Assembly (NCBI RefSeq): GCF_947251545.1 | Contig: NZ_OX366362.1 | Span: 124,001-188,000, forward strand | Origin: Wolbachia endosymbiont (group A) of Anomoia purmunda | Lineage (GTDB): Bacteria > Pseudomonadota > Alphaproteobacteria > Rickettsiales > Anaplasmataceae | Reading direction: 5' to 3' | Length of the DNA stretch: 64,000 nucleotides | In this document: positions 29,257-38,921 of the stretch, in pieces | Numbering within the stretch: position 1 is the stretch's first letter | Layout of the letters: each line of letters begins with the position of its first letter | Position numbers and translations under genes: made by a program | The notes under the pieces: model-generated | Databases searched by the model: none | The model's input: the letters and a program-made list of their open reading frames with translations, nothing else | Told to the model about the DNA's origin: nothing

Positions 29257-30204
29257 TTAAGGGAGATTTATGCATAAATCAGCCAAGCATTTAATAAACA
29301 AAGAATCGGCACTGAGAGTTGGCACGCGAAAGTAATATCCATCCTTGATAATTGCTTTATATTCTATATCAAGTTCAACTAGAGTTTCTGAATGCTCAGA
29401 AACAAAAGATATAGGTGATAGAACTACAGGTACACCATCAATTTTTGCGCGTAATAGCTCACTTTCAGTGCTTGGCTCTAGCCATTTTACAGGACCAATC
29501 TTACTCTGATAACATATTGACCAATCAAGATCTTTAATATTCAAATTTTTTACTATTAATTTTACTGTTTCTTCTATCTGTGAAGCATAAGGGTCGCCTT
29601 TTTTAATAATACTAAGAGGTAAGCTATGGGCTGAGAATAGGACTCTTGGCTTATCGATTCTGCTGGCTAATTTGTAATACTTAGCTATTAAATTAGCGTG
29701 AGCCTCAATAAAGTCTTCGTTATTATAATAATGGTGAATTATTTTTGTATCGCACTTTAGACCATGGTTTTTAGCATTTTTTTGCCAATTTTCGATGGAT
29801 GATAAAGTTGTGGTAGTTGAATATTGAGGGTATAGTGGCAGCAAAATTACTTCATCAGGATCAAATTGTTTTACACTTTTAATAACTTCGTCAGCAAACG
29901 GACGCCAATAGCGCATGCAGATGAATACCTTGTGTACATGGTTTCTATCTTCATTTAATTTTAGTTCTAAAGCATTAGCTTGCATTTTTGTATTCTCCAG
30001 AATTGGCGATTTACCTCCAATTTCCTCGTATATTTTTCGTGCAGTATTTTCTCGTTTCGCAGATATAAACTTTGCTAAAAGAAACCGAAAAGGATTTGGT
30101 AGATTTATTATTCTCCTGTCATAAAAAAGATTGAATAAAAAAGGACGGACTGCATTCAGTGAATCTGGTCCGCCAAGGTTAAATAAAATGACAGCCTTTT
30201 TCAC
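29257..30204 (-). CDS. hemH: Ferrochelatase
   Basis: HemH inserts Fe2+ into protoporphyrin IX, the last step of haem synthesis. The 315-residue protein starts [16 protein letters not shown], has ICMRYWRPF near residue 95 and [15 protein letters not shown] near residue 122. The active-site His is in [10 protein letters not shown] near residue 190, and the conserved Glu is in [14 protein letters not shown]. The C-terminus is soluble, as expected of bacterial enzymes. It lies 7 bp downstream of the membrane protein gene at 30212-30958, so the two may share a transcript. Confidence 0.95.
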   Translation of the reverse strand: MKKAVILFNLGGPDSLNAVRPFLFNLFYDRRIINLPNPFRFLLAKFISAKRENTARKIYEEIGGKSPILENTKMQANALELKLNEDRNHVHKVFICMRYWRPFADEVIKSVKQFDPDEVILLPLYPQYSTTTTLSSIENWQKNAKNHGLKCDTKIIHHYYNNEDFIEAHANLIAKYYKLASRIDKPRVLFSAHSLPLSIIKKGDPYASQIEETVKLIVKNLNIKDLDWSICYQSKIGPVKWLEPSTESELLRAKIDGVPVVLSPISFVSEHSETLVELDIEYKAIIKDGYYFRVPTLSADSLFIKCLADLCINLP

Positions 30205-30211
30205 CTATGCA

Positions 30212-30958
30212 CTACTTACAACAAGTTGCTTTTGGGGTGCCTATAAACTCAGCTATATGCTCATCAAATTTAGTTATAGGCACTAAATTTCTTACACTTG
30301 CATACAATAAATGGCCAGATCTTTGCACGTTACTCTTGGTAGATGCGAATTTTTTGCTGTCAAAAACCTTATCAACACAAAAACTTGGCACTGCTTCAAG
30401 AAGTTCAACAGCAGCTAAAGATAGCATGATACAACTTTGAAGAATCTTCAGAGGAAGAACTAAAAATGCAACGAAAAAAGAGGTGCTACTTGTTTCATCC
30501 AGTGGTCGTCCTGAGTTAGGCGAATTATACTCGATGTGTTTTCTATTTTGATCAAAAATAGGAAATTTTATAGTATCTTTCTTAAATTGCTCATCTATTT
30601 CTTGTGTACTATGTTTGGTCCATTTTTCTAGTGACCACTCACGCACGTGAAAAGTTCTTACAAAAAAGCATGTTGCAACCATCAATGCAGCACATATAAG
30701 CGCACACTGTATAAGACTTATACTACCTACTATAGCTGGCAGCGCAAAACAAACAAATGGCACTATGACAGCCATTTCAAGAAACGGAATAGTGTTTCTT
30801 TTCATTGCAAAAGCAGCGCCTTCTTTTAATTTTGTATTATGATGTGAACTATATTCCAAATAACTTAAAAATGCCAAACTAAAAGTCAAAAACCCTTTTG
30901 TCCCGCAAAAAATTGATGATTTTAGGTTGTTTGCTAGTTTTTTACGACAGTAGCCCAT
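30212..30958 (-). CDS. Membrane protein, hypothetical
   Basis: This 248-residue protein has hydrophobic stretches near residues 23-38, 59-100 (EMAVIVPFVCFALPAIVG, then ALICAALMVATCFFV) and 160-185 (FFVAFLVLPLKILQSCIML). A short hydrophilic central part carries DQNRKHIEYN. Family not recognised. The C-terminus ends in TPKATCCK. The gene has an ATG start 1 codon inside a TATTGTATG context and is followed 7 bp later by hemH; the reason for the pairing is unclear. Confidence 0.65.
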   Translation of the reverse strand: MGYCRKKLANNLKSSIFCGTKGFLTFSLAFLSYLEYSSHHNTKLKEGAAFAMKRNTIPFLEMAVIVPFVCFALPAIVGSISLIQCALICAALMVATCFFVRTFHVREWSLEKWTKHSTQEIDEQFKKDTIKFPIFDQNRKHIEYNSPNSGRPLDETSSTSFFVAFLVLPLKILQSCIMLSLAAVELLEAVPSFCVDKVFDSKKFASTKSNVQRSGHLLYASVRNLVPITKFDEHIAEFIGTPKATCCK

Positions 30959-31076
30959 ACAATACCTCCATGATGGTTTGTTCTTAACTATAAGTAAAAA
31001 ATCACTTTTATGAAATTAAAATTTATAATAAGATAAATCTATAAATATACTATCTTACTTAATATGAGGGAATAAT

Positions 31077-31496
31077 ATGACAATTGAGAAGACACTTTCG
31101 ATATTAAAACCTGATGCAGTAAAAAATAATATTACAGGCAAGATAAATTCATACATTGAAAGCTCTGGGCTGAAAATCACAGCACAAAAAATGATGTTAC
31201 TGACAAAAAAACAAGCAGGGCTATTTTATGAAATTCATAAAGATAGGCCTTTTTTTGGGGAATTGGTAGAGTTTATGACTTCTGGTTCTGTGATAGTTCA
31301 AGTTTTAGTTGGTGAAAATGCAGTAAGTAAATACAGACAAATCATGGGAGCTACCGATCCAAAGCAGGCAGATAAAGGCACAATCAGGGGTGATTTTGCT
31401 GATGATATTAGTGAAAATAGAGTTCACGGCTCGGATAGTCTAGAAAATGCTCGTAAGGAGATAGCTTTCTTTTTTGCTGAATGTGAGTTGGTGTAG
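31077..31496 (+). CDS. ndk: Nucleoside diphosphate kinase
   Basis: Ndk balances NTP and dNTP pools by phosphate transfer through a phospho-His. The active-site His117 lies in ENRVHGSDS. The N-terminal [10 protein letters not shown] and [10 protein letters not shown] are conserved, and the 139-residue length is normal. A strong GAGGG ribosome site precedes the ATG. It is a single-gene unit with repeat-rich DNA downstream. Confidence 0.97.
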   Translation: MTIEKTLSILKPDAVKNNITGKINSYIESSGLKITAQKMMLLTKKQAGLFYEIHKDRPFFGELVEFMTSGSVIVQVLVGENAVSKYRQIMGATDPKQADKGTIRGDFADDISENRVHGSDSLENARKEIAFFFAECELV

Positions 31497-31628
31497 TTCA
31501 TTCAACTCAGATTTTCCTATATATAACTAAATTTTCTGGATCCTATGTCAAGCATACATCTGTACGAACGTTGTAATTAGCAGGTGGCAAATCCAAGTAG
31601 CTGACAACATAGAAACGAAAAAACTTAC

Positions 31629-31657
31629 TTGACACCCTTCGCCAGTCCCCTTATCAT
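31629..31657 (+). promoter_or_regulatory. Sigma70-like promoter inside dispersed repeat, copy 1
   Basis: TTGACA (31629-31634) and TATCAT (31652-31657) are separated by 17 bp. The same boxes and spacing are kept in the copy at 51399-51427. Transcription would run rightward through two conserved hairpins. Confidence 0.45.
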
Positions 31658-32070
31658 GAAACTGAAGCTATTTCATTTAACTTCGCAATCTGTGCAGATT
31701 AAAACGACAAGAAAATTTGTATTTGGCGTACTATGCTTAATTTTTTGCACTATGTGCACCCTATGTCTTTATAAAATTTCTAGGTTTTTACCTATACAAG
31801 CTGAAACGCGCTTATAAAGCGTTCAAGACATCACCCAACGTCAAATTTTAAAATAGAGAGTGAATAACTAGCTACCACGGGTTTTCTTTGCCTTTTTTTT
31901 CTGCCTAGTAAATTTCTTAAACATTCAAGCTAAGGTTAGTTGCACTTAAAAGCAGCTAAATTGCAGTGTTTAAGACTTAAAAAACGCCAAATACTGAAAA
32001 TAGACAATGACCAGGGCTTCTTTTGCCTTTTTTCGTTTGGTAAATTTCTTAACGTTTGTAGCTAAAAGAG
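31629..32070. repeat. Dispersed repeat with 140-bp periodic units, copy 1
   Basis: It shares long blocks with 51399-51835, such as TTTTTTGCACTATGTGCACC and TTAGTTGCA...AAAGCAGCTAAATTGCAG. A T-rich unit around TTTCTTTGCC...AAATTTCTTAA recurs near 31885 and 32025, a spacing of about 140 bp, and again near 33205, 51649 and 51791. Confidence 0.7.
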
Positions 32071-32080
32071 CCCAAGAGAG

Positions 32081-32272
32081 GTGTCATGCCAGTGCTCCTT
32101 TTTTTGTCATCCGAGTAGCCTCTATGATGTCATTCCAGCGCGTGACGCTGGAATCTAGTTCTTATTGTACATTTACTTGGTGTAGAGTTAAGTTTCCTGG
32201 ATCCCAGTGTCTGGGGACTGGGATGACGAGAAAGGAGCACTGGAATGACATCATAGGGGCTACTTTCATGAC
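32081..32272. repeat. Composite palindromic repeat, gamma core
   Basis: The hairpin GTCATTCCAGCGCGTGACGC, core TTCTTATTGTACATTTACTT, and hairpin CTGGATCCCAGTG...GGGATGAC are followed by further copies. The same core occurs at 43130 and 52092. Confidence 0.8.
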
Positions 32273-32279
32273 ATCATTA

Positions 32280-33156
32280 GACTTCTTTCAAAATTCATGT
32301 AGGGAGCTCAAAATTGTGAATTGCAGCAATCAAATTAAATCTTAAACCAAAACGTTTTCGTCGGTTTCTATACCTGTCCGAGATGATTTTAAACCTTTTC
32401 AATTACGTTTTCAACAATTGCCCTTTGGCTCATAAGTGCCCTGTTCTCTTTTTTTTGTTCTTTGCTTAACGGATTCTTTTTCGTTTTCCTGTGCGGTAAT
32501 ACAACATTTTTGTGTATCTTCTGCATTCCCCTGTAGCCGGCATCAGCTAAGATTTTAGTTTGCGGCAATACTGCTACCTTTGATTCTCTAAACATCCGTG
32601 TTTTCTACCATTCGAGAAAGATGTGCATATGACTTTTCTACTCTTCTTCTCTGTTACTATTTGTGTTTTTATAGTATGCCTTTTTTTCTTTCCAGAGTAG
32701 AAGGGCTTTTGCTTTTTTTTGGTCTCTCTACTGGCGTTTCAGTTCCGTCTATTACTAAAACTTCATATTCTACATCACTCTTTAATAGCTCTTTTTTTCC
32801 TGGTAATGCAAAATCTGGATGTTTTATTAATATGTCTTCTACCCATCTTATTATTTTAAAACTGTTACTTTCACTCATGCCATAGCTTTGCCCAATATGA
32901 AAATATGTACGATATTCTCTTATATATTCCAGTGCCATAAGTAGCCTGTCTTCTATGCAAAGTTTACTTTTTCTTCCACTTCTAGCTTTTTTTCTTTTAT
33001 CCTCCACTTCTAGAATTTCTACCATTCGCTCAAATGTTGCTTTTTTTACCCCTGTTAAACGTCGAAACTTTTCTCCTTCTAACTTTTCTATTTCCTTATA
33101 TTTCATGCTTTCAAATACTTCATCTTACACTCCCTCTAACAATTTTGAAAGAAGTC
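32280..33156 (-). mobile_element. IS5-like element, copy 2 (877 bp)
   Basis: It has the same perfect terminal repeats as copy 1 and TA on both sides (32278-32279 and 33157-33158). Length and orientation are identical to 5884-6760. The only difference I see is T for C at 32340. Its target was a repeat-rich spacer. Confidence 0.9.
32295..33106 (-). pseudogene. IS5-family transposase, broken (copy 2)
   Basis: The three reading-frame blocks and all indels are the same as in copy 1: ORF A at 32669-33106, a -1 slip at the A8 run, a deletion after NGRKH, and an indel before RFKIIS. Because the same damage is shared, it arose before the copies separated, and the element must have moved with help from an enzyme elsewhere or been copied by recombination. 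Confidence 0.8.
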
Positions 33157-33159
33157 TAA

Positions 33160-33420
33160 TATTTTGAAGTACATATAAATAACTAGTTAACTACGGGGCT
33201 TCTTTTGCCTTTTTTTTTATTTGGTAAATTTCTTAATATTTATATGGAAGGTGTCATTCCAGCGCGTGACGCTGGAATTTAGAAAAAAGAAAATGGATCC
33301 CAGTGTCACGCACTGGGATGACAAAAAAGGAGCACTAGGATGACAGGAGAAGGAGGCTACCTTCATGACATTATCATAAAGTAAAATGAGATCCCAGTGT
33401 CTGGGCACTCGGATGACACC
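33160..33420. repeat. T-rich unit and composite palindromic repeats
   Basis: The stretch 33160-33235 repeats ATTTTGAAGTACATATAAAT and ACTAGTTAAC, found again at 51752-51790. It is followed at 33246-33420 by three palindromic arms with CATTCCAGCGCGTGACGC and CCCAGTGTCTGGGCACTCGG. The spacer to argB holds nothing else. Confidence 0.75.
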
Positions 33421-33446
33421 CTCTTGGTATTCGTGTAGTTGTCTAG

Positions 33447-34388
33447 TTATAAATCACTCACAATTGATATACTCGAATTATTTTCAGTAAATAAATCAAG
33501 CATAATGTTAGGTATTCTACCATCAACTATGTGAACAACTCCAGCACATTCCTCTACCATTTTAGTATATGCCATAAGCCTTTGAATAAATTTTTCTCCT
33601 TGAATTTTGCCACAATCAATCGATGCATTTAAATTTTTAACAGATATCTTCCTGCCACCAATTTTATCTATTTCTTCACCTGTATCGCTAAAGGTTATCA
33701 TTTTAGATGCAGAAACTGCAATTGCAATTGCGCTTGCAGTGCTATCGGCATCGATATGATATGTTTCCCCATCTTTTCCATGACCAATTGGTGCAATAAC
33801 TGGTATAAAATCTGATTCTTCAATAAAAAATAATATATCAGGATTGATTTCAGTGGGCCTACCGATGAACCCCATGTCTAGTATTTTTTCGATGTTATTT
33901 GATCTGTCTTCCTTAAGCGTAGTGCTTATCTTTTCAGCTTTTATTAAGTTGCCGTCTTTTCCACATAATCCAATAGCTGAACCACCAGCAGAATTTATAT
34001 GCTGAACAATTTTTTTATTAACTGAACCACACAGTGCCATTTCAATGATTTTCATAGTATCTTTGTCTGTAAGTCTGATACCATTCACAAACTTACTGTC
34101 CATACCCAACATTTTTAACACTGAGTTAATTTCATATTCTCCGTCATGAACTATCACCGGATTTATACCAAGCTGCTTTAATAAGACAACATTATGCACA
34201 AAAGTATTAAATAGTGTTTCATCTGAGATCGTTATTCCGCTGCATTTAATGACAAAAGTTTCGCCCACAAAGCTAGGTATGTTAGATAACACTTCAAGTA
34301 ATATTTCTACTTTTTGTTCAAATGATACTTCACCCTTTAAAAATTCACTACTCTTCATTTTTTTATCTTGTAAACTTGAAAAACTCAT
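33447..34388 (-). CDS. argB: Acetylglutamate kinase-like protein, divergent
   Basis: The 313-residue protein has the amino-acid kinase fold of ArgB, which phosphorylates N-acetylglutamate. NGIRLTDKDTMKIIEMALCG and VHIVDGRIPNIMLDLFTE match the family well. However, the usual KxGG near the N-terminus reads IKCSG, and the glycine loop VHGGGP reads VHDGEY. The Lys of the usual GGMIPK is not where expected. No other arginine genes occur in the window. It may be degraded or may act on another substrate. It overlaps engB by 26 bp if the first ATG is used; a start at Met11 (34358) would avoid this. Confidence 0.75.
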   Translation of the reverse strand: MSFSSLQDKKMKSSEFLKGEVSFEQKVEILLEVLSNIPSFVGETFVIKCSGITISDETLFNTFVHNVVLLKQLGINPVIVHDGEYEINSVLKMLGMDSKFVNGIRLTDKDTMKIIEMALCGSVNKKIVQHINSAGGSAIGLCGKDGNLIKAEKISTTLKEDRSNNIEKILDMGFIGRPTEINPDILFFIEESDFIPVIAPIGHGKDGETYHIDADSTASAIAIAVSASKMITFSDTGEEIDKIGGRKISVKNLNASIDCGKIQGEKFIQRLMAYTKMVEECAGVVHIVDGRIPNIMLDLFTENNSSISIVSDL

Positions 34389-34965
34389 CTCTTACCTTGG
34401 TTATTTTATGCTTAACACGGGTGCTTATTTGATGAATTGACACATTTTCATTATTAATCCATTTTTGAATATCTTCTATAACAGCACCTAAGCTTTTTTG
34501 ACTTACTTTATCTATTTTTGTTAGCACAACGTTAAAGTTAATATTATTATATATTAACCAATAAATGAAGTCTTTGTCTATTTCTTTTAATCCTACCTTG
34601 CTATCTATCAACACAAACACTCTTCTTAGATTTTCTCTTTGAATTAGATAATACTCAATTAAGTTTAAATATTGTATAATTTCCTCCTTGCCTGCATGAG
34701 AGTAGCCATACCCTGGTAGGTCAACAAGTCTAAACTTATCATCGTACATAGAGTAAAAATTTATTTGTCTAGTGCATCCAGGTTTAGAAGAAACTCTGGC
34801 AGCTTTTTTGCTGTTTATCAGTAAGTTGATCAGACTGGATTTTCCTACATTTGATCTACCAGCAAACGCAATCTCTAGAGCCGACTCATTTGGTAATGAT
34901 TTTATGTCCGAAGCTCCAAATATGAAATTGCAGTTTGATGTTATCTGTCTTGCCATTATATTCAA
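34363..34965 (-). CDS. engB: Ribosome biogenesis GTPase EngB (YihA/YsxC)
   Basis: EngB is a small GTPase needed for 50S subunit assembly. Walker A reads GRSNVGKSSL (residues about 36-45), G3 is DLPGYGYS, and G4 TKID occurs in VVLTKIDKVS. The 200-residue length is normal. It is upstream of, and overlaps, argB on the same strand, so the two are probably translated from one message. Divergent prfA lies about 95 bp away. Confidence 0.93.
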   Translation of the reverse strand: MNIMARQITSNCNFIFGASDIKSLPNESALEIAFAGRSNVGKSSLINLLINSKKAARVSSKPGCTRQINFYSMYDDKFRLVDLPGYGYSHAGKEEIIQYLNLIEYYLIQRENLRRVFVLIDSKVGLKEIDKDFIYWLIYNNINFNVVLTKIDKVSQKSLGAVIEDIQKWINNENVSIHQISTRVKHKITKVRDEFFKFTR

Positions 34966-35059
34966 GTAGAAGGTATATTATAGTGTTATTGCTTGATATA
35001 AGAAATTTTTTATTTCAGTATATATTACTTAAACAGTTAAAATACTAGATCTGTGCTAT

Positions 35060-36139
35060 ATGAATATAGAGAATAATTTACAAGACTTAAAGAAAAAATT
35101 TAATGATATAGAGAGGAACTTGGAAAATCCTACCAATTTAAGTCAAAAAGAATTCATTACCCTTTCAAAGGAATACTCTGAGCTCAGACCAATCATCAAG
35201 ATAATTGATGAATATAACACGCTGAAAGAGGAAATTTCAGACTTAGAAGAAATAATGAAAGATGAAAACAGCGAAGGTGATATAAAAGAGTTAGCAAAAG
35301 AAGAATTTTTCGAAAAGCACAAGGTGTTATTACCAAAAGTAAAAGCAAAACTAAAGTTAGCATTATTGCCCAAAGATGAAGATGACTCAAGAAATGCAAT
35401 ATTAGAAATTAGAGCAGGCACAGGCGGAGAAGAAGCAGCATTATTTGCAGCAATGTTATTTCGTATGTATCAAAAATATGCAGAAAGAAGAAATTGGAAG
35501 TTCGAGCCAATAAGCATTTCTAATACAGGTATAGGTGGCTATAAGGAAGCTTCTGCACTCATTAATGGAACAGAAGTTTTTGCAAGGTTGAAATTTGAAT
35601 CAGGAGTGCACAGAGTACAGAGAGTGCCAGAAACTGAATCTTCAGGAAGGTTGCATACCTCCGCAGCTACTGTTGCGATATTACCTGAAGTAGAAGAGGT
35701 TGACTTTAAAATAGAAGAAAAAGACTTACGCATAGATGTTTATAGATCCAGTGGTCCTGGAGGGCAATCAGTGAATACAACTGACAGCGCAGTAAGGGTC
35801 ACCCACTTGCCAACAGGGATAGTTGTAATACAGCAAGATGAAAAATCGCAGCACAAAAATAAAGCTAAAGCGCTCAAAGTATTGAGGGCAAGGCTATATG
35901 AAATTGAAAGACAAAAAAAAGAAATGGAAAGGTCAACAATGAGGAAAAGCCAAATTGGCTCTGGTGATCGTTCCGAGCGCATAAGAACATATAACTTTCC
36001 ACAATCAAGAATAACAGATCATAGAATTAATCTAACTTCACATCGGTTAGAGCAGATTATAAAAGAAGGTGAACTAGATGAATTTATTGAGGCATTAATC
36101 TCACGTAATGAAGCAGAAAGATTGGCAGGAGAGAGTTAA
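35060..36139 (+). CDS. prfA: Peptide chain release factor 1
   Basis: RF1 reads UAG and UAA stop codons and releases the peptide. The GGQ motif lies in [17 protein letters not shown] near residues 231-238. The anticodon-like tripeptide is of the RF1 type: the family PxT motif is expected near residue 185, and the surrounding [21 protein letters not shown] is conserved. At 359 residues it is full length. Start is the ATG at 35060. Confidence 0.95.
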   Translation: MNIENNLQDLKKKFNDIERNLENPTNLSQKEFITLSKEYSELRPIIKIIDEYNTLKEEISDLEEIMKDENSEGDIKELAKEEFFEKHKVLLPKVKAKLKLALLPKDEDDSRNAILEIRAGTGGEEAALFAAMLFRMYQKYAERRNWKFEPISISNTGIGGYKEASALINGTEVFARLKFESGVHRVQRVPETESSGRLHTSAATVAILPEVEEVDFKIEEKDLRIDVYRSSGPGGQSVNTTDSAVRVTHLPTGIVVIQQDEKSQHKNKAKALKVLRARLYEIERQKKEMERSTMRKSQIGSGDRSERIRTYNFPQSRITDHRINLTSHRLEQIIKEGELDEFIEALISRNEAERLAGES

Positions 36140-36321
36140 AATTGACTAAAAATCTAATTAGATCACCTTGTCTATCTTATTCTACCACTCCGCTGAACGG
36201 ATACTAACATGGAAACAAAGGGCCTTTTCATAATCTCCTATCTATCGTTTCTTAAACCACTCTGCTGAACGGATACCAAATTTGTTATCACCAGAATGGG
36301 CTAAGTGCACCTAAATTTAAA
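36140..36321. repeat. Two copies of the short dispersed repeat
   Basis: Copies of the ACCACTCTGCTGAACGGATAC repeat lie at 36158-36204 and 36237-36277, 33 bp apart, just downstream of prfA. They match the copies at 9868 and 24955. The rest of this spacer shows nothing. Confidence 0.7.
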
Positions 36322-36914
36322 TTAAGAAATCTTAGTCAAATCCACTATCTCCGAATAAATGCATCCTCTTACTTTTTCAACTATCGGTTCTATGATATAG
36401 TGATTTACTTTCTCAGCTATAGGCATTATTACATAATTCGTTGCAGAGAAGCTTATAACTGGTACTATACCCCGATTATTCCTAGCATTAAAGCTCCTGA
36501 CACCATTGCACCAGGCAAAGTAGCATTTGCAGCTATACTAGCAACAACTCTGATTGCAGCACTAGTGGCCCAGAAGCTCAAAAAAAACAAAACTACTCCA
36601 CAATAGCCATTACCAAATTTAGATAACATTTCTTCGTGCACTTTTTTTGGTCTACCGGCGAGTACAAGATTACTTGCAACAAACACTATTGGCCCTACTA
36701 AAGACCCACAGAAAAGAACTTCTACTACTCGAAGTGATAAAGTTACAGAACCTAATCTAGAACCTACAGAAGCCCCCGATGTACTACCTACTATTGCTAA
36801 GAGCACATGAAACAATATAAATTCCTTATTTTCTTTAAGTTTTTCATATTTCTTAAGCTCTTCATATTTTTTAAGCTCTTCACGTTTTTTAAGGTTTTCA
36901 CGTTCTGTATACAT
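36322..36914 (-). pseudogene. Membrane protein with C-terminal frameshift
   Basis: The intact frame (36465-36914, 149 residues) has a charged N-terminal repeat (KKREELKKYEELKKYEK) and three hydrophobic segments near residues 33-50, 62-85 and 106-148. It ends GALMLGIIGV at a stop. One base lost in the G-run at about 36470 explains this: the next frame continues GIVPVISFSATNYVIMPIAE and then KVNHYIIEPIVEKV to a stop at 36322. The restored protein would be about 197 residues. Family not recognised, but the repeated I.PIxEKV pattern is coherent coding sequence. It may still make the shorter protein. Confidence 0.6.
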
Positions 36915-37039
36915 ATTACCCCCATATTCAGTTATAAGTTAAGTATTAACATTTTGCCTAACTTGCAAGACTTTTTATATCAATCTGATTCCAAAACAGC
37001 AAAATTGTTGTATAATATTATTTTGAGGTTTTATTTTCA

Positions 37040-38224
37040 ATGCACAAGTTTGCAATACTCTTTTCTATACTGCTTGCAATAGTTGCTTACTATTTAAACA
37101 GTGAGATTATATTTGAAATAGCAAAGCTATTTAGTGATATCTTTATCAGCTTGCTCAAATTAATAAGTTTACCTCTGGTTTTTTTATCCATAGTTTCCAC
37201 AATTTCCGGGCTCAAAGACTCAATTGAAATCAAAGTCTTAGTTAAGAAAACACTATTTTATACTCTGCTTACAACTATTATAGCTGCGTTTGTTGCATTA
37301 TCGTTTTATTTGTTAATAGATCCAGCAAGAAAAAATTTCATAAATAATACAATAGGGAGTATTAACAGCAATAACCACAGTTATTTTTCATATTTAAAAT
37401 CACTCATTCCTTCGAATTTTGTGCAAGTTTTTCTTGAAAGTAATATGATTGGTAGCATATTAATCGCTTTCTTGATGGGTGGAGCTATTATTTCACTCCC
37501 AAAAGAAAAACAGGATATATTATACCAAGTATTCTCTGCGCTTTTCGATACGTTACTTAAAATTGCTCAAGGATTATTAAAATTTATTCCGCTTGCTGTT
37601 TGGTCTTTTATTACATGTTTTTTGCATGAATTAAAAGGCGGTAGTGAGTTCTACAATCTTTTATGGTATTTTGTTTGCATAATGTCTGCAAATTTTGTGC
37701 AGGCATTTCTGATTTTACCGCTACTTATGTGGTATAAAGGCATATCACCAATTCAAACGCTGAAAGGGGTTATGCAGGCACTCACACTTGCGTTTTTTTC
37801 TAAATCATCCAGTGCAACGCTGCCCACAACCATAGACTGTGTGCAGAACAAGCTAAAGGTGCCAAAGAAATTATCGTCTTTTATTTTACCAATATGCACA
37901 ACAATTAATATGAATGCATGTGCTGCATTTATACTAATCACTGTAATGTTTGTTGCAGAAATGAACGGATACGTATTTTCCTTAAGCGAAATGTTGATAT
38001 GGATTTTTTTAGCTACAGGGGCTGCAATTGGTAACGCTGGAGTGCCGATGGGGTGCTATTTTATGGCAACCAGTTATCTCATGTCGATGAATGTTCCTCT
38101 GCATATTATGGGACTGATTTTGCCTATTTATACAATCATCGATATGTTTGAAACTGCAATAAATGTGTGGTCTGATATTTGTATCACTCAGATAATTAAT
38201 AAAGAATGTAATAGTGAAACTTAA
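37040..38224 (+). CDS. gltP: SDF-family dicarboxylate/amino acid:cation symporter
   Basis: The 394-residue protein has about eight membrane segments and the serine-rich re-entrant loop FFSKSSSATLPTTIDC typical of the glutamate/aspartate:proton or sodium symporter family. It also has the NMNACAAFILITVMFVAE and GNAGVPMGCYF motifs of the transport core. It likely imports glutamate, aspartate or a C4-dicarboxylate from the host, important for an organism with little sugar use. The exact substrate is inferred. It ends 3 bp before pyrE, so they are likely one operon. Confidence 0.88.
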   Translation: MHKFAILFSILLAIVAYYLNSEIIFEIAKLFSDIFISLLKLISLPLVFLSIVSTISGLKDSIEIKVLVKKTLFYTLLTTIIAAFVALSFYLLIDPARKNFINNTIGSINSNNHSYFSYLKSLIPSNFVQVFLESNMIGSILIAFLMGGAIISLPKEKQDILYQVFSALFDTLLKIAQGLLKFIPLAVWSFITCFLHELKGGSEFYNLLWYFVCIMSANFVQAFLILPLLMWYKGISPIQTLKGVMQALTLAFFSKSSSATLPTTIDCVQNKLKVPKKLSSFILPICTTINMNACAAFILITVMFVAEMNGYVFSLSEMLIWIFLATGAAIGNAGVPMGCYFMATSYLMSMNVPLHIMGLILPIYTIIDMFETAINVWSDICITQIINKECNSET

Positions 38225-38227
38225 AAA

Positions 38228-38824
38228 ATGATATTAGACGAAAATAACCTAATAATAAAAGAATTTAAAGAAGCAGAAGCAATTTTGTATGGGCATTTTG
38301 TTTTATCATCCAGGCTGCATAGTGACACATACATACAGTGTGCGAAGATTTTTGAAAATCCAAGCAGAGCCATGAAAGTTTGCGCATTATTAGCAGATAA
38401 AATAAAAAAAGAATTAAATAGCTCCATAGATTTAATATTATCTCCTGCAATTGGTGGAATAATTGTGGGTTATGAGATTGGCAGGCAGCTTGGAATAAAG
38501 ACAATGTTTTGCGAGCGCGTTAATGGCAAGTTTGAATTACGCCGTGGATTTGAAATTAAAAAAGGTGAGAAAATATTACTTATCGAGGATGTGATAACCA
38601 CAGGCAAATCTTCACTTGAAGCAGTGGAATGTGCAGAAGGGGAAGGAGGTAAAGTTGTTGCTGAAGCTTCTTTGATAAAGAGAAATAGTGAAACAAAACT
38701 GCCTTTTCCTGTCATATCTTTGATTGAACTGAACATCAAAAACTACAGCGAGGAAGAACTTCCAAGTGAATTAAAACAACTACCCATAACAAAACCTGGA
38801 AGTAGGGAATATTTAACAAAGTAA
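38228..38824 (+). CDS. pyrE: Orotate phosphoribosyltransferase
   Basis: PyrE joins orotate and PRPP to orotidine monophosphate. The PRPP-binding motif reads KILLIEDVITTGKSSLEA near residues 115-130, and FCERVNGKFELRRGFE is typical of the orotate site. The 198-residue length fits. It begins 3 bp after the symporter gene, so translational coupling is likely. Together with pyrF at 59394 it completes UMP formation in this window. Confidence 0.93.
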   Translation: MILDENNLIIKEFKEAEAILYGHFVLSSRLHSDTYIQCAKIFENPSRAMKVCALLADKIKKELNSSIDLILSPAIGGIIVGYEIGRQLGIKTMFCERVNGKFELRRGFEIKKGEKILLIEDVITTGKSSLEAVECAEGEGGKVVAEASLIKRNSETKLPFPVISLIELNIKNYSEEELPSELKQLPITKPGSREYLTK

Positions 38825-38921
38825 TCCTATAATATCTTGGAAACACAGCACAGCTTTAGTTATTTACTCTAAGTGTATTTTATGTATACTTATTGCTAAA
38901 TTAATTTTGAAATGATAGAAA

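Larger units (their letters stand above)
31497..32279. other. Repeat-rich spacer after ndk
   Basis: No gene is convincing. From left to right it holds a short palindrome (31531-31600), a promoter-bearing repeat (31629-32070) also present at 51399-51835, and a composite palindromic element (32081-32272) into whose edge the IS5-like copy 2 inserted. Confidence 0.7.

Noticed and set aside
31629-31817. Frame of 62 codons in the dispersed repeat
   Set aside because: It would start at the TTG of the -35 box, and the matching copy at 51399 has indels that break the frame, so coding is unlikely.
36400-36606. Plus-strand frame of 68 codons over the membrane gene
   Set aside because: The minus-strand frame has coherent membrane segments and continues past a single indel; the plus-strand frame is its shadow.
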